Assembly (NCBI RefSeq): GCF_018614915.1
Contig: NZ_JAGGNU010000071.1
Span: 1 to 37,756 of the forward strand
DNA length: 37,756 nt
Reading direction: 5' to 3'
From: Variovorax paradoxus
GTDB lineage: Bacteria > Pseudomonadota > Gammaproteobacteria > Burkholderiales > Burkholderiaceae_C
A program made the position numbers and the translations under genes. The notes beneath the pieces were generated by a model that worked only from the letters and a program-made list of their open reading frames with translations, searched no databases and was not told where the DNA came from. Shown one piece after another: positions 7,813-17,675 of the stretch. Numbering within the stretch: position 1 is the first letter of the stretch; every line of letters begins with the position of its first letter.

Positions 7813-9882
7813 TTACGCCGCTGGGAGGGTGAAGCGGAAGATGGTGCCGCGCGGCGCCTGCGGCTCGAACATCAGCGCGCCGCCGTGCTGTTCGACCACC
7901 GTGCGGCACAGGCTCAGGCCCAGGCCCATGCCGTCGGGCCGCGTGGTGAAGAAGGGCGTGAAGAGGCGCGCCGCCACCTCCTCGCTGATGCCGCAGCCGA
8001 AGTCGGCTACCGAGAACTCGATCCAGCGGCGGGTGTCGGGCTTGTCGCCGGCATCGCTGGCTTCGCCGACTGCACGGGCGCGCGACGCACGCAGGCGCAG
8101 CACACGGTCGCTCAGCTCGGGCAGGTCCATCGCCTGCATCCCGTTGCGCGCCAGGTTCAGCAGCACCTGCTCGACCAGTGTGCGATCGCACAGCACCCGC
8201 GGCAGGCGTTCCTCGAAGCTGACTTCAACCCGCACCGCGAGCTTGCGCGCCTGCAGCCGCACCAGCGGCAGCACCGCATCGAGCAAGGCTTGCGGCGCGA
8301 CGGCCTCGCGCGTGCGGTCGCGCCGGCGCACGAAGTCGTGCACGCTGCGGATCACCTGGCCGGCGCGATCGGCCTGCTCGGCGATGCGGCGCACCGCCAT
8401 CGCGACTTCGCCGTACTCGCCGCCCTGCTGCACCTGGCCCGCGCCGTGCAGCAGGTTCAGCGAGCCGCTGGCGTAGCTCGCGATCGCCGCCAGCGGCTGC
8501 GTGAGTTCGTGGCTCAAGAGCGACGCCATCTCGCCGACGGTCGCCAGCCGCGCGCTGGCCTGCAGGCGCTCCTGGCTGGCACGCGAGAGCTCTTCGATGC
8601 GCCGCTGCTCGCTGAGGTCGATGGAGGCGCTCATCCAGCCGGTCTGGGCACCGTGCGCGTTGATCAGCGGCGCCTCGAAGATCAGCACCGGAAAGCGGCT
8701 GCCGTCCTTGCGCATGAAGACCGATTCGAAGCCCTCGCGCGGCGGCGGCCCGCCGGTCAGTCGCGCGGCCTGGCGGCGGCGGTACTCGTGCGCCAGCTCG
8801 GTCGGCCAGTACGGCGCTTCGCCGGCATGGTTCAGGAGTTCCTCGGCGCTGAAGCCCACCATCTCGCAGAAGGCCGGGTTCACGTAGGTGATGCGGCCCT
8901 GAAGGTCGCGCGCGCGCAGGCCGGTGATGACCGAGTCCTCCATGGCTTTGCGGAAGGCGAGCGCGTCGGCAAGATCGCGCTCGGCGCGCAGGCGCCGGCG
9001 CGTGTCGCGCGCCAGCAGCACCAGCACCGACACCAGCGCGATCGAGATCGCCGTGACCAGCGCGGTCAGCAGGTTGGGAAAGAGGTCGGGCGCGGCGCGC
9101 CAGCCGTCGACGCGCAGCATCACGGTGGTGCCGGACAGGTCGATGAGCTGCTGCGAGGTGAACACGCGCGTGCCCATGCGGCGTGCCGCGCCGACGGCCA
9201 CCAGGCGGGTGCCGTCGGCCTCGGTGAAGGCGACTTCCTGGCCGCGCGTGAGTGTCGGCGCGACCAGTTCGATCAGCGTATCTCGCAGCGAATAGGTGGC
9301 GACCAGGTAGCCGGCGCCGCCGTCGACCGGCAGGCACAGCTCCATCACCTCGAGGCCGCCGCTGGGTACGGAAGGCACGTAGTGGCTCGGCGAGTAGGCC
9401 GGTGCGCCCAGCTTGCGTGCCGCGGCGCAGGCGAGTGTGACATCGGGCTGGTCGACGCTGCGGGTCGATTCGTCGAACACGCGCCGGCGGTACGGCGTGT
9501 CGACGGCAGCCAGCGGGCGCAGCGCGGCATCGCGCCATTCGAGCCTGAGCCATTCGCGGTGCTCGCGCAGCAGCGCTGCGGCCTCGACGGGCCAGTGCTC
9601 GCGGTCCAGGCCGCCGGCCTGGGAAGCGCGCAGGCTTTGCGCATTGCGCTGCAGGCCGCTGCGCAGGTCGGACACCGCATCGGCCGTGTCGCGGTCCAGC
9701 GCGGTCTGGACCTGCTCGACCTCGTGGCGGCCCGCCAGCCACACCACCGTGACCAGCAGCGCCAGCACCAGCACGGCCAGCAGCACCCAGAGGAACCAGC
9801 GCTGCCAGACGGAGCGCAGGAAGCGCAGCCACGCGAAGGCGTGGCGAAGGGTGCGGGCGGCAGGCAGGGTGGTGGAGGACAC
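7813..9882 (-). CDS. Membrane sensor histidine kinase with PAS domain (DctS-like)
   Basis: A 689-residue inner-membrane kinase. Residue numbers are from the GTG at 9882. TM1 is at about 27-51, followed by a roughly 220-residue periplasmic sensor region and TM2 at about 271-291. A cytoplasmic PAS domain (309-421, with ITYVNPAFCEMVGFSAEEL) precedes a HisKA domain whose phosphoacceptor His458 lies in LLSHELTQPLAAI. The ATPase domain has N-box LLNLARNGMQAM, G1 DFGCGI and G2 GMGLGLS. Topology and the paired FixJ-type regulator resemble DctS/DctR, but the ligand is not evident. An alternative TTG start at 9909 would overlap the upstream amidase gene; the GTG gives a 14-bp gap. Neither start has a strong Shine-Dalgarno. 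Confidence 0.92.
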   Translation of the reverse strand: MSSTTLPAARTLRHAFAWLRFLRSVWQRWFLWVLLAVLVLALLVTVVWLAGRHEVEQVQTALDRDTADAVSDLRSGLQRNAQSLRASQAGGLDREHWPVEAAALLREHREWLRLEWRDAALRPLAAVDTPYRRRVFDESTRSVDQPDVTLACAAARKLGAPAYSPSHYVPSVPSGGLEVMELCLPVDGGAGYLVATYSLRDTLIELVAPTLTRGQEVAFTEADGTRLVAVGAARRMGTRVFTSQQLIDLSGTTVMLRVDGWRAAPDLFPNLLTALVTAISIALVSVLVLLARDTRRRLRAERDLADALAFRKAMEDSVITGLRARDLQGRITYVNPAFCEMVGFSAEELLNHAGEAPYWPTELAHEYRRRQAARLTGGPPPREGFESVFMRKDGSRFPVLIFEAPLINAHGAQTGWMSASIDLSEQRRIEELSRASQERLQASARLATVGEMASLLSHELTQPLAAIASYASGSLNLLHGAGQVQQGGEYGEVAMAVRRIAEQADRAGQVIRSVHDFVRRRDRTREAVAPQALLDAVLPLVRLQARKLAVRVEVSFEERLPRVLCDRTLVEQVLLNLARNGMQAMDLPELSDRVLRLRASRARAVGEASDAGDKPDTRRWIEFSVADFGCGISEEVAARLFTPFFTTRPDGMGLGLSLCRTVVEQHGGALMFEPQAPRGTIFRFTLPAA

Positions 9883-9896
9883 TCGAAGCTGTCGAG

Positions 9897-10712
9897 CTAG
9901 AGCACGCAATGCGAAAGCGCAGGCAGCTGCGTGCGGGCGCGCTCGATCTGCCCTGCGTCGAGCTCGAAGAGCACCAGCCCCTCGCCCTCGGCGCGCTGGG
10001 CCACCACCGTGCCCCAGGGGTCGACCACCATCGACTGGCCCCAGGTCCGGCGCCCGTTCTCGTGGGCGCCGCCCTGCGCGGGCGCCACCACCCAGGCCAG
10101 GTTCTCGATCGCGCGGGCGCGCAGCAGCACTTCCCAGTGCGCGGCGCCGGTGGTGTGCGTGAAGGCGCTGGGCACCAGCAGCAGCTCGGCGCCCTGGCGC
10201 GCGAGCGCGCGGTAGAGCTCGGGAAAGCGCAGGTCATAGCACACGCTCATGCCGATGCGCCAGCGGTGGCCGTCGCGCGAGGGCAGCTCGAAGCAGACCG
10301 GCTCGGTGCCTGGCGCGATCACGCGGCGCTCGTCGTAGCGCTCGCGGCCGTTGTCGAAGAAGAACAGATGGATCTTGTCGTAGCGCGCCACGCGCTCGCC
10401 GTCCGGTGCGTAGGCGAGCGAGCTGTTGAACACGTGCGACTCGTCGCCGGTTTCCAGCGGCAGCGTGCCGCCGACGATCCACAGGCCGAACTCGCGCGCC
10501 GCATCGGCCAGGAAGCCCTGCACGGTGCCGGCGTCCGCGGTCTCGCGCAGCGCCAGCTTGTCGGTGTCGCGCGCACCCATCATGCAGAAGTATTCGGGCA
10601 GCACGGCGAGTTCGGCGCCCGCGGCGGCGGCTTCGCCCAGCAGTGCGTGCGCGCGCGCCAGGTTGGCCTCGCGGGCGATGGCCGACACCATCTGGATGGC
10701 TGCAACTTTCAT
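9897..10712 (-). CDS. Carbon-nitrogen hydrolase, Nit1/deaminated-glutathione-amidase-like
   Basis: A 271-residue nitrilase-superfamily amidase with the full catalytic triad: Glu40 in VLPEYF, Lys113 in YDKIHLF and Cys158 in SVCYDLRFPELYR. The YDKIHLF and CYDLRFPE forms are those of the Nit1/YbeM group, whose members hydrolyse deaminated glutathione, a metabolite-repair reaction in the cytosol. The gene starts 23 bp after yhdP stops, the arrangement commonly seen in gamma- and betaproteobacteria, where tldD often follows. Here a histidine kinase follows instead. Start and family are firm; the exact amide substrate is inferred. Confidence 0.92.
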   Translation of the reverse strand: MKVAAIQMVSAIAREANLARAHALLGEAAAAGAELAVLPEYFCMMGARDTDKLALRETADAGTVQGFLADAAREFGLWIVGGTLPLETGDESHVFNSSLAYAPDGERVARYDKIHLFFFDNGRERYDERRVIAPGTEPVCFELPSRDGHRWRIGMSVCYDLRFPELYRALARQGAELLLVPSAFTHTTGAAHWEVLLRARAIENLAWVVAPAQGGAHENGRRTWGQSMVVDPWGTVVAQRAEGEGLVLFELDAGQIERARTQLPALSHCVL

Positions 10713-10735
10713 GGCCGGATCTCCATCTGCTCGTT

Positions 10736-13700
10736 CTACCGCACCGGGGCCGGCGCGCCCAGGGCCTCCGGCAGCAGCCGGCGCTGCACCTTGGCGATTT
10801 TGGGGTCGGCCCAGGTGCCGTCGATCTGGAACTCCTGCGTGGCGGCCGCGATCAGCGGCCGGCTCAGCACCATCTGCGCGAGGAAGGTGCCCAGGCCAAT
10901 CGCCGGATTGATCGCGGTCGCCACCAGCGCCGCGGTGCCGGCATTGATCTCGGGCACCACCACCACGCGCAGCTTCTGCGTCTCGCGCGCGATGTCGGCC
11001 GAACCATCCATCAGTACGGCGGCGTTGACGCCCTTCATCTGCAGGTTGTTGGTGTTGGCCACGCCCTGGTTGATCCTGGCGTCGCCGCGCAGGAAGTCGA
11101 AGGCGAAGCCCTGGCTGAACACGTCGCGGAAGTCGAGCGTCAGGCGCCGCGGCAGTGCCTGCAGGCTCAGCACGCCGAGCAGCTTGGCAATGCCCGGGTC
11201 GGCCTTGAGGAACTGCCCCTGCTCGACATCGATCTTCAGCTGCCCGCCGAGACTCGGGTAGTCGAGCGAGAAGGGCGAGCCGCTCCAATGGACCTCGCCC
11301 TCGAGCCGGCCGCGGCCGCGCTGCACCACGTCCTTCATGCCGAAGCGCGTGATCAGGGCGCCGGCATCGACGATCTCGAGCTTGAAGTCCATGGTGGTGC
11401 GGCGCTGCTCGGCGCGCCCTCGCACCGTCGCGCCGCCCGGCACCGCGGCCCAGGTGCCCTGCGCCGTGAAGGTGGCTTCGGGCATGCTGAAGGCCAGCTT
11501 GTTGAGCCGCCATTCGCGGTCGGCGCCACCGCGGTTTACGGCGTCGATCTCGGCGCGGCCGAGCCGTCGGCCCAAGAGCTCGAAGTCGTCGACGACGATG
11601 TCGAGCGCCGGCAGCGTGCCGGGCTGCTCGTCGAGCAGCGATTCGACCGCGGTGGCTTCGCTGGGTGCGATCTTCAGGCGCGCGAGCCGCGCATGCAGGC
11701 GGCCGGCCTGTGCGCTGCGGTACTCCGCGTAGCCGCTCATTTCGGTGGCATCGATGTTGGCGCGCCACAAGCTGCCGTCGCGCGTTCCGCCCAGCACCAC
11801 GTTGTGCAGCATGCGGCCGCCGACCGCGATTTCCTTGGCGCGCACGGCGAGGATGGTGGGCAGGTAGGCCGAGACATCGTCGGCAGCGCCTTCGCCGGCG
11901 GCCGGCTGCGGTGGCTGGCCGGCGGTTTCGCTGAAGAGCGCCTGCCACGCCGGCACGTCGATGCGCGCGAGCTGGATGTTCGCCAGCACGCCGCGTTCCG
12001 GCGCCGCCGCCGATTCGCCCGCCGCCAGCCCGATGCCGATGCCGCCGCGCAGCACGCGCGGCTCGCTGCCGGAGATGTCGCGCACGTAGGAGGCCGATCC
12101 GACACGGCCCAGCTCGACCGAAAGCCGGTCCTGCACCAGCGCAGGCCCGCCCGGGCGCGCCTCGCGCGGCACGATCTTCTTCTCGACCGAGAGCGGCATC
12201 GCCTCGTCGGCCGGCTTCGCCAGCGGCGCCGGCAGCTGCAGCGCGAGGCCCTGCAGGCTGCTGGCGAAGGAGAACTCGGAGGCGCCCTCGCGCACCGAGA
12301 AGGAGGCCGTGTACGGCGTGCTGCCGCTCGCGTTCTTCGCGAGGCGCGCGAGCCAGTCGACCTCGCGCGCCGCGCGCAGGCCGTCGGCGGTCGCCGTGCC
12401 CTGGACGCGCAGGCTGAGCTCGTGCGTGGTGCCGGCATAGCGGCCGGCGCCCTCGATGCGCAGCGCACCGCCCATCGCACGAGCCTGCACGCCGGCCAGC
12501 GAGAAGCCGCTTTCGGTGAAGCTCAGCGTGCCGCGTGCCTGGGTCAGCGGCGGCGCCTCGGGAGAGAGCTGGAGCTCGTTGTCGGCCAGCGCGATGCTGG
12601 CCTGCACCTTGGCCTTGTCCATCGCGGAGAGCGGCAGTTCCAGGCGCAGCCGGTAGTCGGCGTTGCCGGTGGCCCGCGCGTGCGCCAGCGTCGGCCCGGC
12701 TTCCCCGGCAAGCGGCGATCCGGCGCGCAGCAGCTCGCCGAGTGGGCCCTTGGCCTGGGCATCGACCTTGAGCAGCGGCGCGTGGTGCGCCATGTCGGCG
12801 ATCTGGGCCTCGGCCTTGCTCACTTCGATGCCGGGCGCGCCGGCGATGCGCCCGCGCGCATTGCGCACCAGCATGCCGGCGCGCTCGAAGACCAGCTCGC
12901 CCGACAGGCCGTTCAGCGCCGGCCACTGCTTCGCCTCGCCCGCCGCGGGCGGCACATACGCATAGCTGACGTCCGCCACGCGCGCGGCGATGCGGAAGTC
13001 GCCGTGCCGCGGATCGGTGAAGGGCATGTCGTGCAGGTCGCCCTTGACCTTGAAATCGACCACGCTGGCGCTGCCCTTCGTGACCGCGTCGCGCACGTAG
13101 TCGCGCGTGTGCTTCGGTATGTGCAGCGGCAGGTAGCGGAACACGCGCGTGCCGTCGGCGCGGCCGAGCTTGCCTTGCAGGTCGAGCACGCCCGGAAAGC
13201 GCGAGCGGCCACGCGAGACGGCCGGGTCGCTGGTGCGCCAGCTGGCCTGCGCCTCGCCCTCGGCATCGGCGTTGGCGAACTTCAGGTTCGCGAGCTGCAA
13301 CTGAGTCTTGTCGCCGTCGATCTTCCATGTGAGCTGGGTGGACAGGCGGTCGATCGAGATCATCGGGTCCTCGAACACGCCCGGAAACTCGAGCGCGCCG
13401 TCGGCGATCGAGAACGCGGCGCTGCCCCCGGCCTGGCTGGCGTCGAAGTCGATGGTCGCGCCGCGCAGGCCGGGCGCGCCGACCGGCACCGGCACCGGCG
13501 GTGGCGTTGCCGTCCCGGGCGCCGGCGTTCCGGCCGACGGGATGCCGGGCCGCGAGGCGATGCCGAATCCGCTGAGCCGGCCGCGGGCCTGGTATTTGTC
13601 GGGCGCGCCCAGCGCGCCCTGCCAGTTGGCGTCGATGCGCTCGACCAGGCCGCGCGGCTCCAGCCCGCCGATGAGCTTGCGCGTCGTCTCGCCGAGCGGC

Positions 13701-14833
13701 AGGCGGTCCGCGATCAGCGCCAGCGCCGCGAGATCGAGCCGGTCGGCGCGCAAGGCGCCGCGCTCCGGCGTGCGGCCCTTCGCGGGCGTGTGCTGGAACC
13801 ACAGGTTGCCGCCCGGCCAGCGCATGCCGTCGGCGGTGTCGAACTGCAGATTGGCGGTGGAGAACTCCAGGGTCTCGTCGGTCATGCGGCCCGCGAGGCG
13901 CCCGGTGACGGCGCGCAGCACCAGCGGCCGGAGGTCCTTGCCGAGCGAGGTGTCGACGCGCATCAGCGCCAGGTCGACGGCGCCGCCGATGACCTTGCCC
14001 TCGTTGACATCGGCCCAGACGCGCAGCGCACCGTTGCCCTCGCGGATGCGGGCGTCGAGCGCCACGTACTGGCCGAGCCGCGTGGCGTCGATGTGCGGCA
14101 GCTCGGCATAGACCTGGCCATCCCAGCTCTGCCAGTTGCCGCTGCGCACGGACAACAGCGGTTGGCGGAACTGGCCGCGCAGCGTGAAGCGCTCGCCCCA
14201 GCCCGCCGGCGGCGTGGCGTCGAGCCGCATCGCATGGCGGCGGCTGCTGTTGCGGGCGACGAACTGCACGTCGGTCAGGAGCAGCGGCGCCGCGCCGCGG
14301 CGCTCGTCGGTCCAGCGCACCACGCCGCCCTTGATCACGAATTCGCGCTGGGCGAAGAACCAGTCGGCCCCGCGGCCTTCGCCGGTGGTGTCGGTCGACA
14401 TGTCGAGGCCGGCCACGTGCAGCTTGCCGAGCGTGTCCAGCCGCACCTCCAGTTGCGGTTCTTCGATGTAGAGCTGCTCGAAGCTCAGACGCCAGATGGA
14501 GCGCGGCGAGACGCTGGCCACCACGCGCGCGAGGCGCAGTGCCTCGCGCCGGCCTTCGTCGTGCAGCACCACGTCGCGCAGTTCGAAGCTCGGGAACAGG
14601 CTGCCGGACCGGGCCGTGATCGAACCGATGCGCACCGGCACGCCCATGACCTTGCTGGCCTGCGCTTCGAGCGCGCCACGGTAGTCGCCGATTCGCGGCA
14701 CAATCCAGACGTGTAGGACTACGACTGACAGCGCAAGCAGCAGCCATGCACCGATCAGCAAACCCAACAACCAGTGCGCCGTCACAGCGGTGATCTTGAG
14801 CAGACGTGAAGGGGAAGACGTCGTGTCGTTCAT
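10736..14833 (-). CDS. yhdP: YhdP-family AsmA-like envelope lipid transport protein
   Basis: A 1365-residue protein with one N-terminal membrane anchor (about residues 14-45), then a very long periplasmic beta-rich AsmA/TamB-like body with a DUF3971-type region. It ends with the DUF3971/AsmA2-like segment LRVVVVPEINAG. YhdP, TamB and YdbH form periplasmic bridges that carry phospholipids to the outer membrane. It is about 100 residues longer than the E. coli protein; part of the excess is a Pro/Gly-rich insertion around residues 430-450 (TPAPGTATPPPVPVPVGAPG). The ATG at 14833 faces glnE with only about 25 bp between the starts, so the promoters must lie in the opposite coding regions. Probably first gene of a yhdP-nit-kinase-regulator operon. 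Confidence 0.93.
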   Translation of the reverse strand: MNDTTSSPSRLLKITAVTAHWLLGLLIGAWLLLALSVVVLHVWIVPRIGDYRGALEAQASKVMGVPVRIGSITARSGSLFPSFELRDVVLHDEGRREALRLARVVASVSPRSIWRLSFEQLYIEEPQLEVRLDTLGKLHVAGLDMSTDTTGEGRGADWFFAQREFVIKGGVVRWTDERRGAAPLLLTDVQFVARNSSRRHAMRLDATPPAGWGERFTLRGQFRQPLLSVRSGNWQSWDGQVYAELPHIDATRLGQYVALDARIREGNGALRVWADVNEGKVIGGAVDLALMRVDTSLGKDLRPLVLRAVTGRLAGRMTDETLEFSTANLQFDTADGMRWPGGNLWFQHTPAKGRTPERGALRADRLDLAALALIADRLPLGETTRKLIGGLEPRGLVERIDANWQGALGAPDKYQARGRLSGFGIASRPGIPSAGTPAPGTATPPPVPVPVGAPGLRGATIDFDASQAGGSAAFSIADGALEFPGVFEDPMISIDRLSTQLTWKIDGDKTQLQLANLKFANADAEGEAQASWRTSDPAVSRGRSRFPGVLDLQGKLGRADGTRVFRYLPLHIPKHTRDYVRDAVTKGSASVVDFKVKGDLHDMPFTDPRHGDFRIAARVADVSYAYVPPAAGEAKQWPALNGLSGELVFERAGMLVRNARGRIAGAPGIEVSKAEAQIADMAHHAPLLKVDAQAKGPLGELLRAGSPLAGEAGPTLAHARATGNADYRLRLELPLSAMDKAKVQASIALADNELQLSPEAPPLTQARGTLSFTESGFSLAGVQARAMGGALRIEGAGRYAGTTHELSLRVQGTATADGLRAAREVDWLARLAKNASGSTPYTASFSVREGASEFSFASSLQGLALQLPAPLAKPADEAMPLSVEKKIVPREARPGGPALVQDRLSVELGRVGSASYVRDISGSEPRVLRGGIGIGLAAGESAAAPERGVLANIQLARIDVPAWQALFSETAGQPPQPAAGEGAADDVSAYLPTILAVRAKEIAVGGRMLHNVVLGGTRDGSLWRANIDATEMSGYAEYRSAQAGRLHARLARLKIAPSEATAVESLLDEQPGTLPALDIVVDDFELLGRRLGRAEIDAVNRGGADREWRLNKLAFSMPEATFTAQGTWAAVPGGATVRGRAEQRRTTMDFKLEIVDAGALITRFGMKDVVQRGRGRLEGEVHWSGSPFSLDYPSLGGQLKIDVEQGQFLKADPGIAKLLGVLSLQALPRRLTLDFRDVFSQGFAFDFLRGDARINQGVANTNNLQMKGVNAAVLMDGSADIARETQKLRVVVVPEINAGTAALVATAINPAIGLGTFLAQMVLSRPLIAAATQEFQIDGTWADPKIAKVQRRLLPEALGAPAPVR

Positions 14834-14858
14834 TGAGGATCGCGCTGTGTCAGGAATT

Positions 14859-17675
14859 ATGACCGCCAGCTCTCACCCGGGTTCCACCGGAGCCGCAGCC
14901 ATCGCGGCGCCACCCTTGTCCGACTACTCGCGCTTCGTGCAGCGGTTGCACCGCCGCTACGCCGCGGAACTCGCGCTGCTGCCGCCCGGCGAGCCGCTGC
15001 GTGAACACATGGCGCAGGCCTTCCGGGCGCTGCGCGAGCGCGGCGACAACGTGGCCGATGCGCTGCGCACCGTGCGGCAGCTGGTGATGGAGCGGCTCAT
15101 CACGCTCGACTGCGACCATCACGCGCCGCTGGCCGTGGTCACCACCGCGGTGACCCAGCTGGCCGAGTTCGCGCTCGACGTCGCCTGCCGCGAGGCCTGC
15201 GCCGAACTCGACGCCCAGCACGGCATGCCCCTGGGGCCCGAAGGCCAGCGCGCCCAGCTCTGGGTGGTGGGCATGGGCAAGCTCGGCGCGCGCGAGCTCA
15301 ACGTGTCGAGCGACATCGACCTGATCTATCTCTACGACCACGATGGCGAGACCGCGGGCGATGCCGACGGGCGCTCGCGCCTCGCCAACCAGGAATACTT
15401 CGCGCGCGCGGTGAAGCGCATCTACGCGCTGGTCGGCGACACCACCGCGCACGGCTTCGTGTTCCGGGTCGACCTGGCGCTGCGGCCCAACGGCAACTCG
15501 GGGCCGAGCGCGGTGTCGCTCGACGCGCTCGAGGAATATTTCCAGGTGCAGGGCCGGGAGTGGGAGCGCTTCGCGTGGCTCAAGAGCCGCGTGGTGGCGC
15601 CGCAGTCGGTGGTGGACGACTGCTCGGCGCGGGCGCTGCGCGGCGTGGTGCTGCCCTTCGTGTTCCGGCGCTACCTCGACTACAACGTGTTCGATTCGCT
15701 GCGCACGCTGCACCGACAGATCCGCGAGCAGGCCGCGCGCCGCAGCGCCGGGCGGCCCGAGCGCGCCAACGACGTCAAGCTCTCGCGCGGCGGCATCCGC
15801 GAGATCGAGTTCACGGTGCAACTGCTGCAGGTGGTGCGCGGCGGCCAGTTCCCCGAGCTGCGCACCCGGCCCACCCTGGACGCGCTGCAGCGCCTGGCGC
15901 GCGCCAACCTGATGCCGCAGGAGACGGCCGATGCGCTGGCCGCGGCCTACGAGTTCCTGCGCCGGGTCGAGCATCGCATCCAGTACCTGGACGACCAGCA
16001 GACCCACGTGCTGCCGGTGCACGACGAGGACCTGCGCTGGATCGCGCACTCGCTCGGCTATGCCGACTGCTGCCCGTTCCTGGCGCAGCTCGATGCACAC
16101 CGGGAATTCGTCGCGCACGAATTCGACAAGCTGCTGGGCGGCAAGAAGCCCTGCTCGCGCTGCAACGGCGGCGGCGCCAAGCCCGTGCCGGCAGACCTCA
16201 GCGACCTGATCGACGAGCTGCCGCCGGCCTTTGCCGAACGCATCCGCAACTGGTGCGAGAACCCGCGCGTCACGACGCTGCGCGACGAAACCCGCGCGCG
16301 CCTGCGCCAGCTCGTGCAGCGCACCGGCCAGTGGCTGCGCGAGCCCGACAGCGAAGGCCCGGGACAGATCGGCCACCATGTCGATGCCGCGCTGCGCTGG
16401 GCCGACTGGATCGAGCCCTTGCTCCGGCGCGAGAACTACATCGCGCTCTTGGTCGAGCGGCCGGCGGTGCAGGAGCGCCTGCTGCGCCTGCTGGGCGCCG
16501 CCAGGTGGCCGGCACGCTACCTGATGCAGCATCCCGGCGTGATCGACGAACTCGCCAGCAACGAGATGCTGGCCGGGAGATTCTCGTCCGCCGAGTTCGA
16601 GCGCGAGCTGGAGGAGCGCCACCTCTCGCTGCGCCGGACCGGCGAGGCCGACGAGGAGCGCCTGCTGAACCTGCTGCGCCATGCGCACCACGCCGAAGTC
16701 TTTCGCACGCTGGCGCGCGATGTGGATGGCCGCATCACCGTCGAACAGGTGGCCGACGACCTCAGCGCCCTGGCCGATGCGGTGCTGCGCATCACGGCGC
16801 GCTGGTGCTGGCCGCATGTGCGCAATCCGCACCGCGAAACGCCGCAGTTCGCGATCATCGGCTACGGAAAACTCGGCGGCAAGGAGCTCGGCTACGGCAG
16901 CGACCTCGACATCGTGTTCGTCTACGACGACGACGACGACGAGCGCGCCAGCGAGGTCTATGCCTCCTATGTGCGCAAGCTGATCAACTGGCTCACGGTC
17001 AAGACCCGCGAAGGCGACCTGTTCGAGATCGACACCGCGCTTCGGCCCAACGGCAGTTCGGGCCTGCTCACGACCAGCTTCGAGGCCTACGAGAGGTACC
17101 AGCTCGGCCGCGGCAGCAACACGGCGTGGACCTGGGAGCACCAGGCCATGACACGTGCACGATTCGTCAGCATGGCCCCCACGCTCGGCTCCGGCGAGTC
17201 CTCGGCGCAGCCCCGCGGCTGGCCGGGCGACTTCTCGCTGGGCGAGCGCTTCGACCGCATCCGCGAAGCCGTGATCACCGCGCCGCGCGACCGGGCCGCC
17301 CTCAAGGCCGAGATCGTCGCCATGCGCGCCAAGGTCAGCGCCGCGCGACCGGTGAAGGCCGAGCGCTTCGACGTCAAGCACAGCCCCGGCGGCATGGTCG
17401 ACGCCGAGTTCGCGGTGCAGTTCCTCGTGCTGTCGGAAGCGAAGGCACATCCCGAGCTGGTTCCGAACGTGGGCAACATCGCGCTGCTGCTGCGCGCCGA
17501 GATGGCCGGCCTGCTGGCTGCGGGGATCGGTGCCAACGCGGCCGCCGCCTACCGCGAACTGCGGCGCGTGCAACACCGGGCGCGGCTCAACGAAGAGCCG
17601 ACGCAGGTGCCGATGACATCGCTCGTGGCCGAGCGCGAGGCCATACTGGCGCTCTGGAAGGCGGTGTTTGGCTAG
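14859..17675 (+). CDS. glnE: Bifunctional glutamine synthetase adenylyltransferase/deadenylyltransferase
   Basis: A 938-residue enzyme that adds AMP to, and removes it from, glutamine synthetase in response to PII and glutamine, controlling nitrogen assimilation. There are two nucleotidyltransferase domains: the N-terminal deadenylylating domain with GMGKLGARELNVSSDIDLIY (about residues 128-147) and the C-terminal adenylylating domain with GYGKLGGKELGYGSDLDIVF, each followed by a GlnE-type helical region. Length fits the family. The ATG at 14859 gives a typical N-terminus (MTASSH); a GTG at 14823, in frame and preceded by GGGGAAG, is a real alternative adding 12 residues. The gene is divergent from yhdP, and rlpA overlaps its 3' end. 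Confidence 0.96.
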   Translation: MTASSHPGSTGAAAIAAPPLSDYSRFVQRLHRRYAAELALLPPGEPLREHMAQAFRALRERGDNVADALRTVRQLVMERLITLDCDHHAPLAVVTTAVTQLAEFALDVACREACAELDAQHGMPLGPEGQRAQLWVVGMGKLGARELNVSSDIDLIYLYDHDGETAGDADGRSRLANQEYFARAVKRIYALVGDTTAHGFVFRVDLALRPNGNSGPSAVSLDALEEYFQVQGREWERFAWLKSRVVAPQSVVDDCSARALRGVVLPFVFRRYLDYNVFDSLRTLHRQIREQAARRSAGRPERANDVKLSRGGIREIEFTVQLLQVVRGGQFPELRTRPTLDALQRLARANLMPQETADALAAAYEFLRRVEHRIQYLDDQQTHVLPVHDEDLRWIAHSLGYADCCPFLAQLDAHREFVAHEFDKLLGGKKPCSRCNGGGAKPVPADLSDLIDELPPAFAERIRNWCENPRVTTLRDETRARLRQLVQRTGQWLREPDSEGPGQIGHHVDAALRWADWIEPLLRRENYIALLVERPAVQERLLRLLGAARWPARYLMQHPGVIDELASNEMLAGRFSSAEFERELEERHLSLRRTGEADEERLLNLLRHAHHAEVFRTLARDVDGRITVEQVADDLSALADAVLRITARWCWPHVRNPHRETPQFAIIGYGKLGGKELGYGSDLDIVFVYDDDDDERASEVYASYVRKLINWLTVKTREGDLFEIDTALRPNGSSGLLTTSFEAYERYQLGRGSNTAWTWEHQAMTRARFVSMAPTLGSGESSAQPRGWPGDFSLGERFDRIREAVITAPRDRAALKAEIVAMRAKVSAARPVKAERFDVKHSPGGMVDAEFAVQFLVLSEAKAHPELVPNVGNIALLLRAEMAGLLAAGIGANAAAAYRELRRVQHRARLNEEPTQVPMTSLVAEREAILALWKAVFG

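Noticed and set aside
10643..14716. Open frame of 1357 codons on the plus strand opposite yhdP
   Set aside because: Composition is His/Arg/Gly-rich without domains, and it mirrors the yhdP codons; antisense shadow.
9897..14747. Open frame of 1616 codons on the minus strand covering yhdP
   Set aside because: Only its last 271 codons are the nitrilase-family gene; the rest is an Arg/Ala-rich shadow of yhdP in another frame, caused by high GC.
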